DNA from: JAGZHZ01 sp963929865
Lineage (GTDB): Bacteria > Bacillota > Clostridia > Lachnospirales > Lachnospiraceae
Reading direction: 5' to 3'
Assembly (NCBI GenBank): GCA_963929865.1
Contig: CAWVKK010000066.1
Location: 1 to 22,580, forward strand
DNA length: 22,580 nt
The notes beneath the pieces are model-generated. The model was not told the origin of the DNA. It did not search any database and worked only from the letters and a program-made list of their open reading frames with translations. The translations under genes were made by a program, and so were the position numbers. Positions 15,976 through 22,571 of the stretch are shown piece by piece (the stretch's first letter is position 1; each line of letters starts with the position of its first letter).

Positions 15976-16116
15976 TTACTGATTTTCTTTTGTCTTTGTT
16001 TCCTGCTGTCTCTTTAAAATCTCAGGAACACGCGGCTCATATACGCCTAATACAACTGACTTCCCTACTGCATGTTTTCCCATCCAGAGCAAAATATTTT
16101 CCATCTGTTTTTTCAT
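15976..16116 (-). CDS. agrD: AgrD-like autoinducing peptide precursor (46 aa)
   Basis: This small ORF encodes a likely precursor of a cyclic signalling peptide processed by AgrB (17574-18158) and sensed by AgrC (16319-17626). It reads as three AgrD-like parts: a basic amphipathic N-terminus (MKKQMENILLWMGKHAVGK), a core beginning at Ser20, and a charged tail. The stretch SVVLGVYEPRVPEIL (20-34) resembles the core and VPKEL recognition tail of staphylococcal AgrD. There is no Cys, so the ring would be a lactone through Ser20, probably closing four to five residues later; some staphylococcal peptides do use Ser. GGAG lies six bases upstream of ATG 16116, and an extended -10 lies 30 bases upstream. 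Family assignment rests on pattern and neighbourhood; no search was run. Confidence 0.72.
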   Translation of the reverse strand: MKKQMENILLWMGKHAVGKSVVLGVYEPRVPEILKRQQETKTKENQ

Positions 16117-16145
16117 TCTTATCTCCATCCCCTTTCTTTTTTTTG

Positions 16146-16154
16146 ATTATACCA
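16146..16154 (-). promoter_or_regulatory. Extended -10 promoter of the agrD-like ORF
   Basis: On the minus strand TGG-TATAAT is a full extended -10 (TATAAT at 16146-16151). A weak -35 TGAGCA lies 17 bases upstream (16169-16174). The predicted transcript starts near 16139, leaving about 22 bases with the ribosome binding site before ATG 16116. Confidence 0.6.
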
Positions 16155-16228
16155 TACTTCCCAGAATCTGCTCATTTTTTCCTAAATGATTCATTTTCCG
16201 CCCTGAACGCTTTTTTTCGACGCTTTCT

Positions 16229-16253
16229 CCGGAAAATCCCGTCTCTTTTCCGG
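16229..16253. promoter_or_regulatory. Perfect inverted repeat just upstream of the agrC -35 (candidate operator)
   Basis: CCGGAAAA (16229-16236) and TTTTCCGG (16246-16253) are exact reverse complements with a nine-base centre, ending three bases before the agrC -35. The related CCGGAA-TTT-TTCCGG occurs at 15929-15943. Nearby, ACGCTTT occurs twice 13 bases apart (16207-16226). Confidence 0.45.
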
Positions 16254-16256
16254 CGA

Positions 16257-16285
16257 TTGACATTTTCCTCTTTCAAATTTATAAT
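16257..16285 (+). promoter_or_regulatory. Consensus promoter of agrC
   Basis: TTGACA (16257-16262) and TATAAT (16280-16285) are both perfect, with a 17-base spacer. The predicted start near 16292 leaves a leader of about 27 bases carrying GGAGGGAG before ATG 16319. Such a promoter predicts strong constitutive expression unless repressed. Confidence 0.85.
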
Positions 16286-16318
16286 TCTTTTAAATATTGA
16301 AAAACATGGAGGGAGAAC

Positions 16319-17626
16319 ATGATGCCAGTCCTTTATATTTTTTTAGCTTCTCTGCTTTACCTGCTGCCCATCGCTGTCTTTCTGCCTTTTCGCCTCTCCG
16401 GGAAGCAGTTTTGTGTCTTATTCTTCCTCTCCTTTTCTTCTCTGCTCTTTGTCTTTCTCACAGACAACAGAGGCGTCGTCATCCTCCTGTTCGTCCTGCT
16501 CTTATATCTGTGCGGCTCAGCCGAGAAGAAGGTCACGACCGCCTGCGCCGTCATCTTTTCCTACCTGCTGGTCGTGATCGTTGATCACTGTATTGCCATG
16601 TTTCTTATCCCGTTTGGTCATTCCGTGCCTGAGCTTCAGCAAAACTATGTCTATCTGGTTCTTTTTTGCTGTATATCGCTCGCCGCGGAGGGTCTGATCT
16701 GCTTTTTGCTCTCCCGCTTTCTGTTTCCCTTTTTCAGGAGGCGGCTTTCGGCGTTTCTGGACTCCGACGAGATCCTGACGCTGATTTTCCCGAGTCTCTT
16801 TCTCTGCCTTCTGATTTTTCTCCTGAACATTATCGCAGGTCAGAGGTTGGGGTACACGGATTCGGTCATCTTTTTCAATTTTGTCCTGTTCGGGTGCTGT
16901 GCGGTCTGGTCTCTGTTCTCTGCGTACCGCTCTGTCAAAACGCTGATCGCCTCCCACAGGCAGCAGCAGAAGGAGGAGGCCTACCAGGCTCTTCAGCAGT
17001 ACACGGAGAAGATCGAGGCCATGAATCTGGAGCTGCGGGCTTTTAAGCACGACTATGCCAATATCATGCTCTCGATGTCTGAATACCTTGAGACAAAGGA
17101 TTTTGACGGCATGGAGTCGTACTTCTATGAAAAGGTTCTGCCCTTCAGCCGCAGCTTTACGCAGGACAGCTTCCGCCTCTCCCAGTTTAACAACCTGAAA
17201 ATTCCGCAGCTTAAAGGGCTTGTCTCAGCAAAGCTGATCTACGCGCATGAACTCGGGATCAACGTTCAGATTGAGATTTTGGAGCCGGTTGAGCGGCTCG
17301 GCATGGATTCTCTCGATCTGTCCCGCGTTCTCGGCATTTATCTTGACAATGCGGTGGAGGCGGCGCAGGATTCCGCAGAGCGCACGGTGTCGTTTGCGAT
17401 CGTCTCCTTCCCGGAGTCTGTCGTGATTTCCATCAAAAACAGCTACAGCGGAGATGCGTTTTCCTACAGCCAGATGAAAAGCATTTCGTTTTCCACAAAA
17501 GGACCGCTGCGCGGAATCGGGCTTCACAGCGCGGAGGAAATTCTCTCCCGCTATCCGAACGTGCTGCACCAGGTCACGATGAAAGATCATGTTTTTGAGC
17601 ATCAGCTGACGTTTCTGATCTCGTGA
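16319..17626 (+). CDS. agrC: AgrC-like GHKL histidine kinase
   Basis: This 435-residue peptide-sensing membrane kinase has a sensor of about six membrane segments in residues 1-205, a coiled linker (205-240), and phosphoacceptor His244 in RAFKHDYANIM, the AgrC-type H-box. The ATP-binding domain has LGIYLDNAVEAA as N-box and RGIGLHSAEEIL as G-box. Length and layout match AgrC. It is expected to bind the cyclic peptide made from the divergent agrD-like ORF by AgrB and to phosphorylate AgrA (18367-19128). The start is the first of two consecutive ATG codons, five bases after GGAGGGAG. Its last 53 bases overlap the end of agrB on the opposite strand, an unusual convergent overlap within one system. 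Confidence 0.92.
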   Translation: MMPVLYIFLASLLYLLPIAVFLPFRLSGKQFCVLFFLSFSSLLFVFLTDNRGVVILLFVLLLYLCGSAEKKVTTACAVIFSYLLVVIVDHCIAMFLIPFGHSVPELQQNYVYLVLFCCISLAAEGLICFLLSRFLFPFFRRRLSAFLDSDEILTLIFPSLFLCLLIFLLNIIAGQRLGYTDSVIFFNFVLFGCCAVWSLFSAYRSVKTLIASHRQQQKEEAYQALQQYTEKIEAMNLELRAFKHDYANIMLSMSEYLETKDFDGMESYFYEKVLPFSRSFTQDSFRLSQFNNLKIPQLKGLVSAKLIYAHELGINVQIEILEPVERLGMDSLDLSRVLGIYLDNAVEAAQDSAERTVSFAIVSFPESVVISIKNSYSGDAFSYSQMKSISFSTKGPLRGIGLHSAEEILSRYPNVLHQVTMKDHVFEHQLTFLIS

Positions 17627-18158
17627 CCATTTTTTTCTGGACATATAAAATCAGAACCGTTATCATTTCCGCCGCCGCCGCGATTGTGATCCAGGAGCCC
17701 ACTCCTCCCAGATCGGTAAGGGCGATCAGCGCGTACGCTGCCGCCAGAGCCAGAGACCGCTTTTTCATTGTTTTCTGGTCTTGCGGTGAAATCGGATTGT
17801 TCAGGGTCCCCTGCGGGGCGATCAGAAACACGCCGGTCAGCACGACGGCATAGATTATGACGAGGCTCCAAGTCGGAAATGTGACATATCTCCCCAGCGC
17901 TCCTCCTCCTATCATGATGCTTCCCGTTGTCAAAAGACATCCGATTCTTGTGTTCAGATGAAGTCCTCCCGCGCAGAGGCGGAACAGTCCAAATCCCACG
18001 CAGACGCAGAGCGTCTCGTATGCCAGCCCCAAGAGCGCAGCTGTAAAAAAGATGACAGCCATGGTGAGGATATTGTACATCAGCACCTGAAACCCATATG
18101 CAATCTGCGCCTGCTCCACTTCACTTCTGGAACAATCCGGGCTAAAATATTTTTTCAA
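17574..18158 (-). CDS. agrB: AgrB peptide-processing membrane protease
   Basis: This 194-residue integral membrane cysteine endopeptidase cleaves the C-terminal tail of AgrD and closes the thiolactone or lactone ring. The hallmark FRLCAGGLHLNTRIGCLLTTG contains catalytic His67 and Cys74, with the same spacing of seven as His77/Cys84 of Staphylococcus aureus AgrB. Several membrane segments follow, and there is a short polar C-terminus. The start is the TTG at 18158, set by GGGAGGG seven bases upstream; the only nearby ATG (18163) runs straight into TGA after one codon. The gene is convergent with agrC, overlapping its 3' end by 53 bases, and divergent from agrA. No agrD-like ORF is directly adjacent; the candidate lies beyond agrC. 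Confidence 0.93.
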   Translation of the reverse strand: MKKYFSPDCSRSEVEQAQIAYGFQVLMYNILTMAVIFFTAALLGLAYETLCVCVGFGLFRLCAGGLHLNTRIGCLLTTGSIMIGGGALGRYVTFPTWSLVIIYAVVLTGVFLIAPQGTLNNPISPQDQKTMKKRSLALAAAYALIALTDLGGVGSWITIAAAAEMITVLILYVQKKMVTRSETSADAQKHDLSS

Positions 18159-18184
18159 AACATTTCCCTCCCCTTTTTTTATTT

Positions 18185-18214
18185 GTTATAATAATGTTAC
18201 TTCTTATCAGACAA
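18185..18214 (-). promoter_or_regulatory. Promoter candidate of agrB
   Basis: On the minus strand TTGTCT (18209-18214) and TATAAC (18185-18190) are 18 bases apart. The predicted start is about 20 bases before the TTG codon. The -35 lies inside the palindrome at 18209-18228, so a regulator bound there could control agrB. Confidence 0.45.
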
Positions 18215-18228
18215 ACAGCTGTCTGTTT
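18209..18228. promoter_or_regulatory. Imperfect 20-base palindrome between agrB and agrA (candidate operator)
   Basis: AGACAAACAG and CTGTCTGTTT are reverse complements at eight of ten positions, centred on ACAGCTGT. The site overlaps the agrB -35. For agrA, CAGACA (18208-18213) and TATTAT (18233-18238) on the plus strand form a weak promoter with a 19-base spacer, so one bound regulator could act on both divergent genes. Confidence 0.45.
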
Positions 18229-18309
18229 TTTCTATTATAAAGGATTGAAAAGATTTTTGCTACCTTTTCCGTCTGGGTATTTAGCTTCAACTGGTATATG
18301 TTTGAACGT

Positions 18310-18339
18310 GATTTCAGGCTTTGTCTTCTGCCTGAAATC
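18310..18339 (+). promoter_or_regulatory. Ten-base-pair hairpin in the agrA leader
   Basis: GATTTCAGGC (18310-18319) and GCCTGAAATC (18330-18339) pair perfectly around a ten-base loop, ending 14 bases before the AGGAGGG of agrA. There is no T-run, so it is not a terminator. It may shape translation or stability of the ~120-base agrA leader. The rest of 18241-18366 holds no gene that I can support. Confidence 0.5.
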
Positions 18340-18366
18340 CGGTAAGGTCGCTAAGGAGGGAGTTAT

Positions 18367-19128
18367 GTGCTTTACATTTATATCTGTGAAGATGAGGTGA
18401 ATCAGCTGAATTTTATCAGGGAATCGATTCAAAAATCTATTTTTTTCAACAACCTGGATATGGAGATTGCCGCCGCTTCGTCCAATCCGTATGATATCCT
18501 GCAGAGCATTCCGCCTGACGGGCAGATGGGGATCTATTTTCTGGATATCGGGCTTGATTCTGATCTGGACGGATTTTCGCTTGCCCAGAAAATCAGAAAG
18601 GCAGATCCAAGAGGCTTTCTGATTTTTATCACGTCGCACTCCGAGATGGCGCATCTGACGTTTCAGTTAAAATTGGAGGTGCTGGACTATATCGTGAAGG
18701 ACCATCCCGAATCGCTCGCCGCTCAGATCAACGGCTGTCTTGTCAATATCATGGAAAAATGCAGCTCTGTCCGCGAACAGAGGCTGAAAAAATTTGTTTT
18801 TCGGATCGGCGAGCGGATCTCGCTTGTCAATTTCAATGAGATTCTGTATTTCGAGACTCATACGCAGTCCCATAAGCTGATTCTGCACAGTGTCCACGGC
18901 GAGATACAGTTTAACGGCACGCTGAGAGGAATCTCTCCCCAGCTCGATTCCCGCTTCTGTCAGTGCCACCGCTCTTATATCGTAAACGTCGACTTTATCC
19001 GCCACATCGATTTCTCCAGGAAAACGATCACCATGTCGGACGGCAGACAGATTCTTTTATCTCTCAGAAAGCGGCACGAGCTTTTCCGTCTGATCCGCTT
19101 TTGCGATTTCCACACAAAAGATCTGTAG
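18367..19128 (+). CDS. agrA: AgrA-like LytTR response regulator
   Basis: This 253-residue regulator is phosphorylated by AgrC. The receiver domain has CEDE (7-10), phosphoacceptor Asp60 in IYFLDIGL, and the AgrA-style segment LEVLDYIVKD near 105. The LytTR domain (about 140-250) includes FETHTQSHKL, FCQCHRSYIVNVDFI and LSLRKRHEL, close to AgrA. The start is GTG 18367, set by AGGAGGG seven bases upstream. An out-of-frame ATG at 18365 overlaps it and would give only an 11-residue peptide ending in TGA, a possible decoy. It is divergent from agrB, with a long structured leader, and is followed by a strong terminator. Expected targets are agrB, the agrD-like ORF and unknown genes. Confidence 0.93.
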   Translation: MLYIYICEDEVNQLNFIRESIQKSIFFNNLDMEIAAASSNPYDILQSIPPDGQMGIYFLDIGLDSDLDGFSLAQKIRKADPRGFLIFITSHSEMAHLTFQLKLEVLDYIVKDHPESLAAQINGCLVNIMEKCSSVREQRLKKFVFRIGERISLVNFNEILYFETHTQSHKLILHSVHGEIQFNGTLRGISPQLDSRFCQCHRSYIVNVDFIRHIDFSRKTITMSDGRQILLSLRKRHELFRLIRFCDFHTKDL

Positions 19129-19137
19129 CTTATTTAA

Positions 19138-19176
19138 AAAAGGGACCTTTCCGGATAACCCGGAGAGATCCCTTTT
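19138..19176. terminator. Bidirectional terminator between agrA and the GH3 gene
   Basis: AAAAGGGA (19138-19145) pairs with TCCCTTTT (19169-19176), and inside it CTTTCCGG pairs with CCGGAGAG (one G-U), leaving a short loop. T-rich ends on both strands let it serve both convergent genes. It lies nine bases after the agrA stop codon. Confidence 0.8.
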
Positions 19177-19216
19177 CTGAATGCTGCAAATATCAAAATC
19201 AGAATGATATCAGAAT

Positions 19217-22198
19217 TTATTCAATCGTAATGTCTTCCTGAAGAAGCAGATTGTCGGAGGAAGCGCCTACATAGACTGTTCTTGTTCCGGTAGCTACCGT
19301 CCATTTGTCTTTTGTTCCGTCTTCTCTCTCTGTCAGCTCTTCCTGATAGCTGTTCCAGTAGGACAGTTCACGCTGGGACAGATGAATGGTCACTTCTCTC
19401 GATTCGCCCGGCTGGAGATCTTTTACTTTCTCGAATCCGGCCAGTGTGTACTTGGAGGACTGCAGTCCCTCAGGAACCTCTGCCTGACCCAGATACAGCT
19501 GTGCGACTTCTGAACCGGCTACATCGCCTGTGTTCGTTACGGTGAAGGTGACGTCGTATCCGTAATCTTCTCCTTCAGCAGGAGCTTCCGTGATGCTCAG
19601 ATCGCTGTAGTCGAACGTTGTGTAGGACAGACCGTATCCAAAGTCGAACTGCGGCTCGATCTCTTCCTCGTCAAACCACTTGTATCCTACGTTGATGCCC
19701 TCATAGTAGATTGTCGTCTTCTGGTTGAGCGCTTCGTTTGTGACAGTCTGATACAGAGCCCATGCCTGATCGGAGTTTGTGATCAGAGTATCGGTATCTT
19801 CCTTCGGAATCGTAAAGGCAAGCTTGCCGCTTGGGTTTACAGCGCCTGTCAGCAGGTTTGCGGTTGCATAGCCTCCGCGCTGTCCCGGATAGTACATATC
19901 GAGTACTGCGTCTACATTGTCCAGCCAGTCTCCCATGACAACTGCCGTCGTAGCGTTGAGAACTACGATGACTTTATTTCCTGCCTCGTGAGCTGCCTCA
20001 GCGATCGTGTTGATCATCTCTTCCTGTGCTTCGTCGAGCTGCATGCTCAGATCTTCTCTGTTTTCTGTCTTGTTGTTTGACAGAGATTCTGCGTAAGCGA
20101 ATACGATAACTTTGTCGTTGTTCTTAGCTGCCTCGATGGAAGCGTCGATGTTGGCCTGTTTCTGGCTTGGCGTGATCCAGTTCAGGCTGACCTGAAGATC
20201 TTTCTGTACGTCTTTATACAGAGCCTGCGTTACGACTTTATAGCGCTGTCCGGCTTTCAGTTCTACTGTGAAGTTCTGTACGTCCATACCTGTCTCGGAC
20301 GGAACGATACTGTTGTGCCACTGTGATCCCTGTCTTGCCGTGCTGGAAGCTCTTCCCGCTACAATCGCCTCGTCGCTGTCTCCCTCATACAGATACATGT
20401 AGGAAACGCCGCCGATGCTCTGTAAGGAGATGGTGTACTCGCCGTCTTCCGGAGCCTCGATATAGGATTCCCATGTGTAAGCCGGCAGAGTGTCATATGC
20501 GAATGCCGTTGCGGTTCCCTCGTCAGCGCCTTCTACGCGGTATGTCTTGTTCGGAGCGCCGTTGATCGTACCGGTTGTGAAGTTGATGGTGTCATCGATC
20601 TGGCAGAATTCGCCCAGCTCATGTCCTTCCATCAGCGTGTCTTCCAGGCTTGCGCTTCCAAATCCGCCGCCGCCTGCAAATCCCTGAAGAACAGTCTCTG
20701 TTCCTGCTGCGGATGCAACGCCGTATGTTCTGGTGATGCCATGCTCGTCGCCGTCGATTGTGGTGTAGTAGTTTTCAGCCGGAATTGGTGTTCCGATCGT
20801 ATCGTTGTAAGCAACGCCGGTCACGCGGTCTTCGCCGAGGGATTCAACGAGCGCTGCGTATGGGCTTGTCATAGATTTCAATGTACCGTAAGAACGCTCT
20901 CCGCCTGTACCGGAAGCCAGGTGCATACCGGTTACACCGATGACTGCTGCGGTTTCTCCGTCAGCGATCGGCAGTGCAGCGTCTTCGTTTTTCAGAAGAA
21001 CAGCGCCCTGCTCTGCAACCTCCTGAGAAACTTCGTTGCTGGAGTCAAGCAGCTCGGCGAGCTGTGCCACGGTATCCTCTGTGGTCAGCTGATAAATCGG
21101 CTCTGTACGTCCTACTTCTTCTTTTACATTTCCGTTTTCATCCAGTTCTACTAAGGTCAGATATCCGGCATAGCCATATGCTCTCAAAATACGGCTTACA
21201 GCCTGGTCTACCATAGCGTCGATCTCTTCCTGTGTATAGGTTCCGTCTGCAACGAGCGCGTCTGCGTTTTCCTTGCTGTTCAGATTCAGGCTCGGCATTT
21301 CGATATCGGTGCCTTTGTCCAGAGTATATTCATGGTTTCCGCCCCAGTCTGTGATTGTGAAGAACTCATATCCCCACATATCTCTCAGGACGTCTTCCTG
21401 TACATATGTATTGGCTGAAGCGTACGTACCGTTGATCAGGTTGTAGGAGGACATGATGCCAAGTGCGTTGGCGTCTTTTACAGCGCCCTCAAATGCCTTA
21501 AAGTATACTTCGTGAAGCGCCTGCTCAGACAAAACGTCGTTGTTGGAGCCTTCTGTATAGGCAATAAAGTGTTTCAGAACTGCGATTCCGCCTTCGCTCT
21601 GCATACCGTCAACGAGCTGTGCTCCCATCTTGTTGATCAGATACGGATCTTCGCCTAACTGGTCTTTTGTACGTGAGAACTGAGGGATACGCTGCAGGTC
21701 AAGCTGTGCGCTCAGCATCATGCCGGCGCCGATTGCCTTTGCCTCTTTGCTGACCATGTTTCCATAGGCATAAGCCATGTCCTCATCCCATGTAGCGGCG
21801 AGCATCTCTTCGATCGGCGGGTTTGTGGAATCTGTCATATAGTAGATACCGCACGGACCGTCGTACATTTTGATCTGCGGAACTCCAAGACGTCCCACGC
21901 CTGGCAGATTTCCGGCGTCTCCTACCGTACCCATACCGCTTCCGCCGATGAAAGTATATTTCTCTTCCGTCGTCATAGCTTTTACCAGGGCGTCAACCTT
22001 TGCGTTGATCAGCTCTGCGTCGTCCTCCGGCTGAACCAGATCGGAAGTGTAGTACTGCGGGAAGCTCACTGTCTCTGCCTCAGCCTCTGCTGCCTTTACA
22101 ACCGGCGCGCTGACCGGATTTACGGCGCATACAGAAGCTGCCATTGCGATTGCCATCGCCATCGCTGAAACTTTCTTTACAAATGAATTCTTTTTCAA
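19217..22198 (-). CDS. Secreted GH3 beta-glucosidase-like glycoside hydrolase
   Basis: This 993-residue exported enzyme is predicted to release terminal beta-linked sugars from oligosaccharides. It has a signal peptide of about 36 residues (cleavage near VKA|A). The GH3 N-terminal barrel has MYDGPCGI, LGEDPYL (181-187), LKHF (208-211) and nucleophile Asp284 in TITDWGG. The GH3 C-terminal domain is interrupted at roughly 540-690 by a PA14-like beta domain (YIEAPEDGEYTISLQSIGG, VELKAGQRYKV), and a fibronectin III-like domain closes the protein (VTFTVTNTGDVAGSEVAQLYLG). The start is TTG 22198, eight bases after GGGGGA; no in-frame ATG is near. It is a single-gene unit with a consensus promoter. 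PA14-bearing GH3 enzymes include beta-glucosidases and beta-xylosidases, so specificity is open. No surface anchor is seen. Confidence 0.92.
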   Translation of the reverse strand: MKKNSFVKKVSAMAMAIAMAASVCAVNPVSAPVVKAAEAEAETVSFPQYYTSDLVQPEDDAELINAKVDALVKAMTTEEKYTFIGGSGMGTVGDAGNLPGVGRLGVPQIKMYDGPCGIYYMTDSTNPPIEEMLAATWDEDMAYAYGNMVSKEAKAIGAGMMLSAQLDLQRIPQFSRTKDQLGEDPYLINKMGAQLVDGMQSEGGIAVLKHFIAYTEGSNNDVLSEQALHEVYFKAFEGAVKDANALGIMSSYNLINGTYASANTYVQEDVLRDMWGYEFFTITDWGGNHEYTLDKGTDIEMPSLNLNSKENADALVADGTYTQEEIDAMVDQAVSRILRAYGYAGYLTLVELDENGNVKEEVGRTEPIYQLTTEDTVAQLAELLDSSNEVSQEVAEQGAVLLKNEDAALPIADGETAAVIGVTGMHLASGTGGERSYGTLKSMTSPYAALVESLGEDRVTGVAYNDTIGTPIPAENYYTTIDGDEHGITRTYGVASAAGTETVLQGFAGGGGFGSASLEDTLMEGHELGEFCQIDDTINFTTGTINGAPNKTYRVEGADEGTATAFAYDTLPAYTWESYIEAPEDGEYTISLQSIGGVSYMYLYEGDSDEAIVAGRASSTARQGSQWHNSIVPSETGMDVQNFTVELKAGQRYKVVTQALYKDVQKDLQVSLNWITPSQKQANIDASIEAAKNNDKVIVFAYAESLSNNKTENREDLSMQLDEAQEEMINTIAEAAHEAGNKVIVVLNATTAVVMGDWLDNVDAVLDMYYPGQRGGYATANLLTGAVNPSGKLAFTIPKEDTDTLITNSDQAWALYQTVTNEALNQKTTIYYEGINVGYKWFDEEEIEPQFDFGYGLSYTTFDYSDLSITEAPAEGEDYGYDVTFTVTNTGDVAGSEVAQLYLGQAEVPEGLQSSKYTLAGFEKVKDLQPGESREVTIHLSQRELSYWNSYQEELTEREDGTKDKWTVATGTRTVYVGASSDNLLLQEDITIE

Positions 22199-22249
22199 AC
22201 CAAAGATCCCCCTTCTTTGTATATTTTGTATATTTCAGAATGCAATTTT

Positions 22250-22278
22250 ATTATAAAACCGACAAAAAATAATGTCAA
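22250..22278 (-). promoter_or_regulatory. Consensus promoter of the GH3 gene
   Basis: On the minus strand perfect TTGACA (22273-22278) and TATAAT (22250-22255) are 17 bases apart, giving a leader of about 45 bases. I see no catabolite-control (cre) site near it. The remaining upstream DNA, 22279-22439, is AT-rich with no other supported feature. Confidence 0.85.
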
Positions 22279-22439
22279 TACTTTTATCGCAAATGATATA
22301 TAGATATTTTCTACTATTTTTTCAAAATATATAGGAATTCTTTATATATTATCACGATAGAGCAGCTGTAAGATTATAACTGTATCTGAAAGTTTCCGTC
22401 CCTTCCATCAAGATCAGCAAAAAAAGAGAAAAAAAGTAC

Positions 22440-22468
22440 TTGCTTTTTTCAAAAACAGATGATATAAT
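22440..22468 (+). promoter_or_regulatory. Promoter of tRNA-Pro
   Basis: TTGCTT (22440-22445) and TATAAT (22463-22468), preceded by TGA (extended -10), are 17 bases apart, with a predicted start near 22475, about 23 bases before the tRNA. Confidence 0.7.
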
Positions 22469-22497
22469 GATGAAGCTGTGAGAGATAAAAGAAAAAT

Positions 22498-22571
22498 CGA
22501 AGCGTGGCTCAGTTTGGTAGAGCGCTGCGTTCGGGACGCAGAGGTCGTGGGTTCGAATCCCGTCGCTTCGA
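22498..22571 (+). tRNA. tRNA-Pro (anticodon CGG)
   Basis: A full cloverleaf is visible. The acceptor CGAAGCG (22498-22504) pairs with CGCTTCG (22564-22570). The D arm is GCTC/GAGC. The anticodon stem CTGCG/CGCAG has loop TTCGGGA, giving CGG (reads CCG proline codons). The T arm has TTCGAAT, with two G-U pairs in its stem. The discriminator is A, and CCA is not encoded. Confidence 0.96.

Noticed and set aside
15893..15982. 29-codon plus-strand ORF starting after GAGGTGT
   Set aside because: The ribosome binding site is too close to the ATG, no promoter is seen, and it runs antisense into the end of the agrD-like ORF.
18194..18400. 68-codon plus-strand ORF in the agrB-agrA gap
   Set aside because: Covers the palindrome, promoter and leader hairpin, has no ribosome binding site, and no protein-like composition; treated as leader sequence.
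22498..22571. tRNA-Pro as an integration site for a mobile island
   Set aside because: No integrase and no repeated tRNA 3' end within the window; the right side is outside the view.
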